Source: Calditrichia bacterium
GTDB taxonomy: Bacteria; Calditrichota; Calditrichia; RBG-13-44-9
DNA length: 7,999 nt
Assembly: GCA_026991005.1 (NCBI GenBank)
Contig: JALXCH010000107.1
Span: 1 to 7,999, forward strand
Reading direction: 5' to 3'
The position numbers and the translations under genes were made by a program. Shown piece by piece: positions 1 through 6,567 of the stretch; within the stretch, counting starts at the first letter, position 1; each line of letters begins with the position of its first letter. The notes below the pieces were generated by a model, which was given only the letters and a program-made list of their open reading frames with translations, had not been told where the DNA came from and ran no database searches.

Positions 1-117
1 CTCTTTATTGATCCAGTTTTAAATAAACATTATGAGCTACAATATGCATGATTATGATTAAATATTTTTCTAAGTTTTATTTTTACACAACCTCTTCGAT
101 TTGTGGAAATGGAATGC
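1..117. other. AT-rich end of window, no gene seen
   Basis: This short stretch lies downstream of the C45 hydrolase stop codon (minus strand) and runs to the window edge. It is clearly more AT-rich than the neighbouring coding DNA. The only fold I see is a 5-bp inverted repeat, CACAA at 86-90 with TTGTG at 101-105. On the minus strand it is followed by an A-rich rather than a T-rich tract, so it does not look like an intrinsic terminator. A reading frame starting at 48 on the plus strand runs antisense into the hydrolase gene and has no recognisable protein features. Confidence 0.5.
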
Positions 118-1296
118 CTAAAACCTGTACTCCCGGAAAAAATCGTTCACCACCGCAATGCAGGGATTTCCCCGGTAAAGGCGTAACACCCCCTTTTCCA
201 GATCAAAAAAGGCGGTACCCAGAGTTCGTCCCTGCACCTTCCCCAGTGGATGCCGACAGGGGGAGTAAGGCGCCTGGCGATGGGAGGAGAGAATTGCCAG
301 AAAATCCGATGGCGCCCGGCGCTCCTTTTGACGCAGGCTCTCCACTTCCGATTGAATCACCTGAAACCGAGAACGCGAGGAGCTGTTCACGTACTCTGCA
401 TCTTCATCCGGATGAGCACGACGGGTCGCTTCCTGCCGGAGATGGTTGGTATGGAAATAAATCCCCTCCGGATGAGTAACGGCAACCGCATCCGGTGTGG
501 TTTCCACCGAAGCGTAGGTTTTTTCTTCAAAACTGGCCAGATTGTGATGGTAGGGATAGCTGCGGGGCGTCAGGGTAGCAATTTCAATGGCTTCCTTCAG
601 AGAGCGGGCCTCCAGGATGGCGCGTCCCAGAATGTAGCGGGGAATCCCCACCCGCGGCCGGGTAGAGCTGATGTAATTGGTGGTCTGTACCACCCCCGCC
701 TGATTCAAAGAGGGTCCGTTTCCGGTGAGGGTGCCGGGATACACCAGAGACACAAACTTCACACCGGAAGGCGGCGTCACCTGCACCACAAACATGCGCT
801 GGTGGTAGGCATTGTGTCCATCTTCGTTATGAAAGAGCCAGCGCTGCCCGGAACGAATCTGAACAATGGTGGAGCAGCCGGGATTCTCCGCCTCCAGCGT
901 TCCCAGCTCGGATTTGATAGTAATTGCCCAGATGGCGCGGAAGTGCAATCCCGCCCCCTCGGCCAGCCCCTCCACCTCTTCCAGATACTGGGGGAAATGT
1001 TTGCGGGTAAGCCGCTGCAACTCATCGGAAAGACGTTTCCCCTCCGGAGTGTCCAGAATGCGCAGGAGCTTGCTGTGCCATTCCTTCCGTAGCTGCAGCA
1101 CGGTGCGAATGGTTTCCCGAAAGTGCTGCCCGATGCGAAACCCAATCTGGCGATAACTCCCCTGAACCTGCAGAGAAGGGAAAGCGGCGTAGGGCAAATC
1201 AATGCTCCGTGGCGCATTCGCGACAGCGGAAAAACGAAAAAAAGGCCAGCCAACTGTGAGCACAGTAGCTGATTTCACAAAGGTACGACGCTTCAT
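118..1296 (-). CDS. Tat-exported C45-family Ntn hydrolase/acyltransferase
   Basis: This 392-residue protein resembles the peptidase C45 (acyl-CoA:6-aminopenicillanate acyltransferase-like) family. Members cleave themselves at a Gly-Cys bond to expose an N-terminal Cys nucleophile and then hydrolyse or transfer amide-linked acyl groups. Visible support: NPGCST at 138-143 with C141 the expected nucleophile, HNEDG at 156-160, GNGPSLNQAG at 192-201, TNH at 283-285, and conserved Arg at 308/310. The N-terminus has a twin-arginine motif (RRTFVK, residues 3-8), a hydrophobic stretch and an ANA cleavage site ending at residue 28, so export in folded form is predicted. The start codon overlaps the xdhB stop as ATGA (1293-1296), and AAGG lies 7 nt upstream inside xdhB, so translation is probably coupled. 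The real substrate cannot be read from the sequence; penicillin chemistry should not be assumed. Family fairly sure, function unknown. Confidence 0.85.
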   Translation of the reverse strand: MKRRTFVKSATVLTVGWPFFRFSAVANAPRSIDLPYAAFPSLQVQGSYRQIGFRIGQHFRETIRTVLQLRKEWHSKLLRILDTPEGKRLSDELQRLTRKHFPQYLEEVEGLAEGAGLHFRAIWAITIKSELGTLEAENPGCSTIVQIRSGQRWLFHNEDGHNAYHQRMFVVQVTPPSGVKFVSLVYPGTLTGNGPSLNQAGVVQTTNYISSTRPRVGIPRYILGRAILEARSLKEAIEIATLTPRSYPYHHNLASFEEKTYASVETTPDAVAVTHPEGIYFHTNHLRQEATRRAHPDEDAEYVNSSSRSRFQVIQSEVESLRQKERRAPSDFLAILSSHRQAPYSPCRHPLGKVQGRTLGTAFFDLEKGVLRLYRGNPCIAVVNDFFREYRF

Positions 1297-3650
1297 GATG
1301 ACGCCTTTCGGGTTGCTATCCGTTGAGCATTTTTCTGGCGCTGGCGCAGGGATTCGATGGCCAGCAGAATGCGCTCCCGGGTCATGGGAAGCTGAAAATC
1401 CGGCTCGTACTGGTGATGGGCTACCGCAGAGATGGCATCTTTAATTGCCAGCCAGGCCGAAAGTCCCAGGACAAACGGCGGTTCCCCCACCGCTTTGCTG
1501 CGCCGGATGGTGTTGGGATTGGGATACCCGGTGAGCAACTCCACGTGGAATTCCCCGGGAATGTCCCGGATGGTGGGAATTTTGTACGTATCCGGCGAAT
1601 GGGTGAGCAGACGCCCTTCCCCGTCGCGGACAATTTCTTCCACCGTGCACCAGCCCACCCCCTGGATGTACCCTCCCACAATCTGCCCATAATCGATGTT
1701 GGGGTTGAGGGAGTTGCCCACATCGTGCACGATGTCGGTGCGGAGGAGACGAAAGTCGCCGGTCAGGGTATCCACCTCCACCTCGGTGACAGCCATACCA
1801 AAGGCGTAGTAATGGAAGGGACGCCCCTTTCCCTTCTCGCGGTCGAAACCAATGTTGGGAGTGCGGTAAAATCCCGTGGCACTTAAACTGGTTTGCCGCA
1901 GGTAACAAATGGACACGGCTTCGGGGAAGGAGAGCTTACGTTCCGGATGCTCGCGGTCGAACACCTGATCGTCCTGGAAAAGAATATCTTCCGGCAGAGT
2001 GCGGTGTTCGCCGGGATGCTGTTCGTTGAAATATCCGGCCAGTGTGGTTGCCATCCGCTGTTTAATTTTTTCGATGGCGTTTTTTACCGCCTGCCCGTTT
2101 AAATCCGAACCGGTGGAGGCAGCGGTAGCTGAGGTATTGGGGACTTTGGAGGTATCTGTGGCGTTTACTTTAAACCGCCGGATATCCACACCAAATTCCG
2201 CAGCAGCAATGTGCAAAATTTTGGTGTTCAACCCTTGCCCCATTTCAATTCCCCCGTGGTTCACCAGAATGGTACCATCCCGATACACATTAACCAGGGC
2301 GCCCGCCTGGTTCAAAAACGCCGTGGTGAAGGAAATCCCAAACTTTACCGGGGTAATCGCCAGCCCCCGCTTGCGGAATTCGTGGGTGGCATTAAACTGC
2401 TCTATTTCTTTCCGACGGCGGAAGTATGCGGCAGATTGGGTAAGTTTGTCGTAAATAATGTGCAGACGGTTGTTCTCCACCACTTCTCCGTAATGGGTTA
2501 CGTTGCGGGAATCGGTACCGTAGAAATTTCGTTTTCGGATTTCGGCAGGATATTTCCCCAGGAAGCGCGCCACCCGATCCACAATGTTTTCGATGTTGGC
2601 GATAGCCTGGGGAGCTCCAAAGCCCCGAAAAGCGGTATTGGGTGGATAATTGGTCTTCCACACCCGTCCGCGTACCCGCATGTGGGGAATGTAATACGCA
2701 TTGTCCGCATGCAGCATGGCGCGCTCCAGAATAGCGTAGGAGAGGTCATTCGCCGCGCCCCCATCGGCATTGAGTTCAATATCGGCAACCAGAATGTTTC
2801 CTTCATCATCAAAACCCACCCGGTAACGGATGAGGTAAGGATGGCGCTTACCGGTCATAATCTGGTCTTCATCACGGTGCAGGCGCAATTTTACGGGACG
2901 CCGGGTGGCATGGGCCAACAGAGCTGCCCACACCGCGTAATGATTGGCCTGGGTTTCTTTCCCCCCAAATCCACCACCCACACGGCGCACCCGCACTTCC
3001 ACCTCTTTTTCGGTAATGCCCAGCACCTCGGAAATGAGGAGTTGAGCCTCGGAAGGATGCTGGGTGGAACTGTACACCACCAGTTCCTCTCCCTCTCCCG
3101 GTAAACAGAGGCTGGCCTGGGTTTCCAGATACCAGTGCTCCTGAGCACCGGTACGCAATTCCCCTGAGATGGTATGCGGCGCTTTTTGCAACGTTTCTTC
3201 CACTTCCCCCCGCTCTATTTTGCGCCAGGGACCCAGTGCACTCTCCTGCCGGATGGCTGTTTCCACATCCAGTATGGCAGGGAGCGGCTGGTAATCGATG
3301 CGGACGAGTTTTGCTGCTTCCCGGCACAACGCTTCGCTCTCGGCAGCAATCAGGCATACCGCCTGCCCCACAAACTGAACTTCCGTTTCGGCCAGCACCG
3401 GTTCATCTTTAAACACCGGTCCCATCTGATTTTCCCCGGGAATATCCCGGTAAGTCAGCACCGCATGCACGCCGGGAAGCTGGCGCACTTCCTCCACATC
3501 AAGGGAAAGGATGCGGGCATGGGCGTGGGGACTGTAAACGACATGTCCCACCAGAAGCTGCTCGTTCACCGGAATATCGTCCACGTACAGAGACTCGCCG
3601 GTAACATGTTTTTCGGCGCTATCGTGATGAAGATAGGTGGTTGAGCTCAT
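1293..3650 (-). CDS. xdhB: Xanthine dehydrogenase, molybdenum-binding catalytic subunit
   Basis: The large subunit (785 residues, close to the ~777 of Rhodobacter capsulatus XdhB) hydroxylates purines at the molybdopterin centre. The N-terminal substrate-access domain (a/b hammerhead, about residues 10-130) is followed by the molybdopterin-binding domain. Motifs: GGGFGGKET at 225-233, AFRGFGAPQ at 340-348, FLNQAGALV at 445-453, GGIEMGQGL at 466-474, ASTGSDLNGQA at 511-521 and VGEPP at 721-725. E232, R342 and E723 match the catalytic/substrate-binding trio of true xanthine dehydrogenases (E232/R310/E730 in R. capsulatus; E802/R880/E1261 in bovine). This argues against CO dehydrogenase or aldehyde oxidase function. 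The chosen ATG has GAGG 7 nt upstream. It is third in the xdhC-xdhA-xdhB order and separated from xdhA by an unusually long gap. Its stop overlaps the start of the C45 hydrolase. No frameshift or missing motif was seen. Confidence 0.96.
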   Translation of the reverse strand: MSSTTYLHHDSAEKHVTGESLYVDDIPVNEQLLVGHVVYSPHAHARILSLDVEEVRQLPGVHAVLTYRDIPGENQMGPVFKDEPVLAETEVQFVGQAVCLIAAESEALCREAAKLVRIDYQPLPAILDVETAIRQESALGPWRKIERGEVEETLQKAPHTISGELRTGAQEHWYLETQASLCLPGEGEELVVYSSTQHPSEAQLLISEVLGITEKEVEVRVRRVGGGFGGKETQANHYAVWAALLAHATRRPVKLRLHRDEDQIMTGKRHPYLIRYRVGFDDEGNILVADIELNADGGAANDLSYAILERAMLHADNAYYIPHMRVRGRVWKTNYPPNTAFRGFGAPQAIANIENIVDRVARFLGKYPAEIRKRNFYGTDSRNVTHYGEVVENNRLHIIYDKLTQSAAYFRRRKEIEQFNATHEFRKRGLAITPVKFGISFTTAFLNQAGALVNVYRDGTILVNHGGIEMGQGLNTKILHIAAAEFGVDIRRFKVNATDTSKVPNTSATAASTGSDLNGQAVKNAIEKIKQRMATTLAGYFNEQHPGEHRTLPEDILFQDDQVFDREHPERKLSFPEAVSICYLRQTSLSATGFYRTPNIGFDREKGKGRPFHYYAFGMAVTEVEVDTLTGDFRLLRTDIVHDVGNSLNPNIDYGQIVGGYIQGVGWCTVEEIVRDGEGRLLTHSPDTYKIPTIRDIPGEFHVELLTGYPNPNTIRRSKAVGEPPFVLGLSAWLAIKDAISAVAHHQYEPDFQLPMTRERILLAIESLRQRQKNAQRIATRKASS

Positions 3651-3654
3651 GAGA

Positions 3655-3668
3655 AAACCTCAAGGTTT
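3655..3668 (-). promoter_or_regulatory. Small inverted repeat over the xdhB ribosome binding site
   Basis: AAACCT (3655-3660) and AGGTTT (3663-3668) are exact inverted copies with only 2 nt between them. On the minus strand the GAGG Shine-Dalgarno of xdhB (3658-3661) lies inside this repeat. If it folds, the site would be hidden. The loop is so small that at least one pair must open, so the fold is weak and may mean little. Confidence 0.3.
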
Positions 3669-3683
3669 AATCGAAAAATTCAT
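3660..3683 (-). CDS. Possible 7-residue leader peptide before xdhB
   Basis: On the minus strand an ATG at 3683-3681 opens a 7-codon frame, Met-Asn-Phe-Ser-Ile-Lys-Pro. It ends in TGA at 3662-3660, and this stop overlaps the GAGG ribosome binding site of xdhB. A strong GGAGGAG (3697-3703) lies 13 nt upstream of the ATG, a little farther than ideal. The layout would allow ribosomes ending the leader to hand over to xdhB or to open the small inverted repeat there. Short frames like this also occur by chance, and the composition carries no obvious sensing codons. Confidence 0.22.
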   Translation of the reverse strand: MNFSIKP

Positions 3684-3705
3684 TTTATATTTGCTTCTCC
3701 TCCAA

Positions 3706-3745
3706 TCCCGCGAACCTCTTATTCCGACTCCTGTCGGAAGCGGGA
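3706..3745. repeat. Compound palindrome (two-part hairpin) in the xdhA-xdhB gap
   Basis: An outer arm TCCCGC (3706-3711) pairs perfectly with GCGGGA (3740-3745). An inner arm TTCCGAC (3722-3728) pairs perfectly with GTCGGAA (3733-3739) around a TCCT loop. The two right arms are directly adjacent, while the left arms are separated by a 10-nt one-sided bulge. The GC-rich 40-nt element stands out in AT-rich surroundings. There is no T-run after it on either strand, so it is not a classical terminator. It resembles the REP/MITE-like palindromes scattered between bacterial genes; it could also act as an mRNA processing or stability element between xdhA and xdhB. The pairing is directly visible, but the class is inferred. 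Confidence 0.6.
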
Positions 3746-3951
3746 TGAAGAATCGTTTTAGAAAAATTTTCAGCATCTACTCACAATGTCTCCAAGATAC
3801 TCCGCAAAAGTTTTGAGCATAATGGGTTCATTTGAATTCTAAAATAGCACTGTACATTTTCTTCCTTCAGTGAAATTGTTAAAATTTAAAGTACGCGCCC
3901 AATGCCTCCCGGTTTTGTTTGCTGTGTTACTCTGGCCCGTTAATATTCCTC

Positions 3952-5400
3952 TTATAATGAATCCGTTTCGCTGGTCTCCAGGTAAAACTTCAGCAGCAGA
4001 TTGCGGGCGGCAATCCGGCGGAATTCCGCACTGCCACGCACATCGCTGATGGGCTGAAAATCGTCCTCCAGCTTCCGGGCCGCAGCTTCCACGGTGTCCC
4101 GATTCCACACCTGCCCCCGCAGAGCTTTCTCCGTAAGCAGCGCCCGGTGGGTGTAAGCCGCCATTCCCCCAAACGCCAGCACCACATCCTTCACCCGGTG
4201 ATTTTCATCCAGCTGCAGCCGGAAACCGCCACTCAAAGTGGAAATATCCACATCCCGGCGGCGGGAAATTTTGTAGGATTTTACCAGAATATCTTTTTCC
4301 GGCAACGGAAGAATAATGCGGGTGATAATCTCATCCTGTTGCAGGGCGGTTTGCCGGTAACCGGTAATGAATTCTTCCAGCGGGAACTCTCGCTCACCGG
4401 ATTCACTGGCTACTACCACCCGTGCCCGGTAAGCCATCAGCACCGGCAGCGTGTCCCCAATGGGTGAAGCCATCCCGATATTTCCACCCAGGGTAGCCAG
4501 ATTGCGAATCTGCCGGGAACCAAACACCGAGAGCATGTGAGACAGAGCGGGATGCGTTTCCTCCACGGCTTCCTGCACCTCGTTTAGATTCACCTGGGCA
4601 CCGATGACGAGTCGATCCGACTCCCGGGAATGGGTCTGCAGCTCTTTCACACCGCCCAAATCCAGTATGGCACCCAGATGCTCGTGCTGTTTGGTTACCC
4701 GCAGTGCCACATCGGTAGCTCCCCCCACCACAATTGCTTCGGGATGTTGCTTGCGCAGCCGCAACGCTTCCGCCAGGGTTGCAGGACGATAGTACTGCTG
4801 ATTCTTCAGCTCGATGCTCACCCCTTCTTCGGGAATACCGGCCAGCAAAGCACGGATTTCCTCCTCCCGGGCGGTAAAATGATCCATCTGTGCCTGCACG
4901 GTTTCATCGGCACCGGCTTCCACAATGGGTTTGTACCCGGTACAGCGGCAGAGATTCCCCACCAGTGCATCCTCCACCTGCTCCCGGGTGGGATGTTCCA
5001 CCGTTTTGTGTAGGGCAAACAGGGACATGACAATTCCCGGAGTGCAAAATCCACACTGGGTTCCATCGTGTTTCACAATGGCTTCCTGCACCGGATGCAA
5101 ATTCCCCTCCGGGGATTTTAAATCCTCCACCGTAATCACCTGCTTTCCATGAATCATGGGCAAAAAAACCAAGCAGGAATTCACCGCCCGGTAACGCAGG
5201 CTATTCTTCCCGTTCCGTTCGGCCAACACCACAGTGCAGGCACCGCAATCGCCTTCGCCACATCCTTCTTTAACTCCCCTGTGGGTGGGCAAACTGCGCA
5301 AATAGTTTAACAGAGTGGTTGTGGGGGTTAGCTCCGGTTGGGCAGTAAAATCAATGGTTCGAAGGGTACCATCCAGTACAAATGAAATTCGGTTCTTCAT
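3952..5400 (-). CDS. xdhA: Xanthine dehydrogenase small subunit, 2x[2Fe-2S] and FAD
   Basis: This 482-residue electron-transfer subunit takes electrons from the molybdenum site in XdhB and passes them through two [2Fe-2S] clusters to FAD and normally NAD+. The plant-type ferredoxin domain (about 1-85) carries C47, C52, C55 and C77 (GCGEGDCGAC, then NSC). The helical second cluster domain (about 90-165) carries C116, C119, C151 and C153 (QCGFCTPG, LCRCTGY). After a linker, the FAD domain (about 200-370) shows GGATD at 226-230, TLGGNIG at 303-309 and SPIGD at 312-316, and is followed by the CO-dehydrogenase-flavoprotein-type C-terminal domain to the end. All eight cluster cysteines are present. 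Domain fusion and length match the R. capsulatus XdhA type, not the three-gene type with a separate FAD subunit. The ATG at 5400 has AGGA 7 nt upstream. It follows xdhC by 163 nt and precedes xdhB by 301 nt. Confidence 0.96.
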   Translation of the reverse strand: MKNRISFVLDGTLRTIDFTAQPELTPTTTLLNYLRSLPTHRGVKEGCGEGDCGACTVVLAERNGKNSLRYRAVNSCLVFLPMIHGKQVITVEDLKSPEGNLHPVQEAIVKHDGTQCGFCTPGIVMSLFALHKTVEHPTREQVEDALVGNLCRCTGYKPIVEAGADETVQAQMDHFTAREEEIRALLAGIPEEGVSIELKNQQYYRPATLAEALRLRKQHPEAIVVGGATDVALRVTKQHEHLGAILDLGGVKELQTHSRESDRLVIGAQVNLNEVQEAVEETHPALSHMLSVFGSRQIRNLATLGGNIGMASPIGDTLPVLMAYRARVVVASESGEREFPLEEFITGYRQTALQQDEIITRIILPLPEKDILVKSYKISRRRDVDISTLSGGFRLQLDENHRVKDVVLAFGGMAAYTHRALLTEKALRGQVWNRDTVEAAARKLEDDFQPISDVRGSAEFRRIAARNLLLKFYLETSETDSL

Positions 5401-5466
5401 GGCATTTTCCTGAAAAATAGTGAATGATTTCGATTGAACTTCCCGAACTGTTCCCGGGCATTGCTC

Positions 5467-5508
5467 AAAAACTTCACAAAAAAAACTAATTTATTCAATA
5501 TGTGGAAG
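5467..5508 (-). terminator. Weak hairpin plus T5 between xdhC and xdhA
   Basis: In the 163-nt gap between xdhC and xdhA, CTTCACA (5472-5478) can pair with TGTGGAAG (5501-5508). This makes 7 pairs with one bulged G and a 22-nt AT-rich loop. On the minus strand the hairpin is followed by five T residues (complement of 5467-5471). The shape recalls an attenuator or leaky terminator lowering xdhA expression, but the loop is large and the stem short. Chance is a fair alternative. No convincing promoter was found between it and xdhA. Confidence 0.2.
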
Positions 5509-5563
5509 AACTCATCGCCTGGGAATTCTGCTTTCGCAGGTTATCGCATCCGGTTTACGAGTT

Positions 5564-6403
5564 TCAGGAGGTTTGATCCGGAGGAATCCGCAAATGCGGT
5601 ACGTTGCGTTCAAAACGAATGGCCTGAATTTCGGAGGCAATGCTGAGGGCAATTTCGCTCTCGGTGTCGCCACCAATATCCAATCCCACCGGTGTAAAAA
5701 TGCCGCTCAAATCAATTTCTTCCCCGAAATCCTCTTTCAGGTTCCGAATTAAACCGTTTGCTTTGGCACGCGAGGCAATGATGCCAATGTAACGCAAAGG
5801 CAGTTTTCGCTGATAGATGGTTTTCAGCACCTGATAATCGTAGTTGTGCCCCTGGGTCATAATCACCGCAAAACTATTAGGTTGGGGTTGAAATTCCCGG
5901 GCATACTCCACATAATCCCGAAAAACTCGCTCCGTTGCGTGGGGATTGCGTTCTTCGCTGGCAAATTCCTCCCGATTATCGATGAGTACGATGGTGTAAT
6001 TCAGTTGCCGAAGGAAAGCAGAAAGGGCCTGTCCCACATGGCCTCCACCAAACAGGTACACGGTGGGTCGGGTTTGCGAAACTTCATAAAAAATCCACAT
6101 TTTGCCGTGGCACATCATGGGAACCACTTCCGCCTGACCTACTTTTTGGGGGCCTTCGGCATCTTCCCGTAAAAGGTACTCTTTTAATCCGGATTCACCG
6201 ATTTGCAACCGTTCCAGCGCCTCCTGTGTGACCCGTCGCTCCAGTTCTCCCCCACCCACTGTGCCCAGGGTAGAACCATCTTCCCGCACCAGCATTTTAA
6301 ACCCCACCCGCCCCGGCACCGAACCGGAAATTTTAACTACCGTAGCCAGGACAAATGGGAGATTCTTCTGCTTCAATTGGGCAACTTCCTGAAAAATATC
6401 CAT
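5564..6403 (-). CDS. xdhC: XdhC molybdenum cofactor insertion/sulfuration chaperone
   Basis: XdhC proteins bind molybdopterin cofactor, protect it while a cysteine desulfurase adds the terminal sulfur, and hand it to XdhB; they are not part of the final enzyme. This 279-residue protein has both expected domains. The N-terminal XdhC/CoxI domain shows SGSVPGRVGFKMLV (26-39) and GTVGGGELE (47-55). The C-terminal Rossmann-like domain shows FGGGHVG (118-124), IDNREEFA (141-148), QGHNYDYQVL (184-193), IGIIASRAK (206-214) and TPVGLDIGGDTESEIALSI (237-255). The segment usually written CGG near residue 98 reads C98-H-G here. The ATG at 6403 has AGG 6 nt upstream and lies about 40 nt downstream of the likely transcription start. 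It is the first gene of the operon, ahead of the enzyme subunits; the more common order places xdhC last. Confidence 0.93.
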   Translation of the reverse strand: MDIFQEVAQLKQKNLPFVLATVVKISGSVPGRVGFKMLVREDGSTLGTVGGGELERRVTQEALERLQIGESGLKEYLLREDAEGPQKVGQAEVVPMMCHGKMWIFYEVSQTRPTVYLFGGGHVGQALSAFLRQLNYTIVLIDNREEFASEERNPHATERVFRDYVEYAREFQPQPNSFAVIMTQGHNYDYQVLKTIYQRKLPLRYIGIIASRAKANGLIRNLKEDFGEEIDLSGIFTPVGLDIGGDTESEIALSIASEIQAIRFERNVPHLRIPPDQTS

Positions 6404-6450
6404 GCTGTACCTGTGTTTGAGGCTGCATTCAATTATTTCATTCAGAAATT

Positions 6451-6479
6451 AAAGTAATAAAAATCAATGAGTTTGTCAA
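6451..6479 (-). promoter_or_regulatory. Likely promoter of the xdhC-xdhA-xdhB-C45 operon
   Basis: On the minus strand a perfect TTGACA (-35, at 6479-6474) is followed by exactly 17 nt and then TACTTT (-10, at 6456-6451). The -10 is a poor sigma70 match but close to the TAnnTTT form seen in Bacteroidota-like promoters. Transcription would begin near 6444, leaving about 40 nt of 5' leader before the xdhC start. It lies in the divergent gap shared with the plus-strand gene. No convincing plus-strand promoter was found in the same gap. Confidence 0.6.
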
Positions 6480-6513
6480 TAATTCAGATGAGAACCTGCG
6501 AAGTTTTCTTAAA

Positions 6514-6549
6514 TTAAGTTGCCGTGTAGCGCCGTATCCGTTAAGTTGC
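6514..6549 (+). repeat. Pair of 9-bp direct repeats in the divergent intergenic region
   Basis: The sequence TTAAGTTGC occurs at 6514-6522 and again at 6541-6549, 27 bp start to start. Both copies lie between the xdh operon promoter and the start of the plus-strand gene. The first copy also forms the right half of CTTAAATTAAG (6508-6518), an 11-bp palindrome. Such spacing could place two sites for a transcription factor upstream of either gene. With only two short copies, this is suggestive at best. Confidence 0.3.
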
Positions 6550-6567
6550 GAAAAAAAGAGAAATCCG

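Larger units (their letters stand above)
3651..3951. other. Long non-coding gap between xdhA and xdhB
   Basis: This 301-nt interval inside the operon is AT-rich and carries no gene of normal size. Reading on the minus strand from the xdhA stop, it holds several mini reading frames. One has 9 codons (3828-3857, with AAGGA 5 nt upstream) and overlaps a 16-codon frame (3781-3831) by ATGA. After these come the compound hairpin at 3706-3745, a purine-rich Shine-Dalgarno-like GGAGGAG at 3697-3703, a 7-codon frame at 3660-3683, and a 14-nt inverted repeat over the xdhB ribosome binding site. I see no convincing -35/-10 pair for an internal promoter and no T-tract terminator. The gap is odd because XdhA and XdhB are needed in equal amounts and their genes are usually adjacent. 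Confidence 0.7.

Noticed and set aside
86..105. CACAA/TTGTG inverted repeat after the C45 hydrolase as a terminator
   Set aside because: The stem has only 5 AT-leaning pairs with a 10-nt loop and is followed by an A-rich, not T-rich, tract on the minus strand.
250..1092. Plus-strand open frame (280 codons) across the C45 hydrolase
   Set aside because: It is antisense to a gene with clear catalytic motifs, and its translation lacks any domain-like pattern.
2211..3104. Long plus-strand open frame (297 codons) across xdhB
   Set aside because: It is antisense to a gene with a complete set of family motifs, and its translation shows no recognisable domain. It is a shadow of xdhB codon use.
3781..3857. 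Two overlapping mini-frames (9 and 16 codons) in the xdhA-xdhB gap, joined by ATGA
   Set aside because: The first has a good AAGGA, but both are too short and featureless to call genes without conservation. They are mentioned only under the gap.
6473..6567. Plus-strand promoter for the Cys-rich protein
   Set aside because: TTGTCA at 6473 and other -35-like hexamers have no acceptable -10 at 16-18 nt, so no specific site can be supported.
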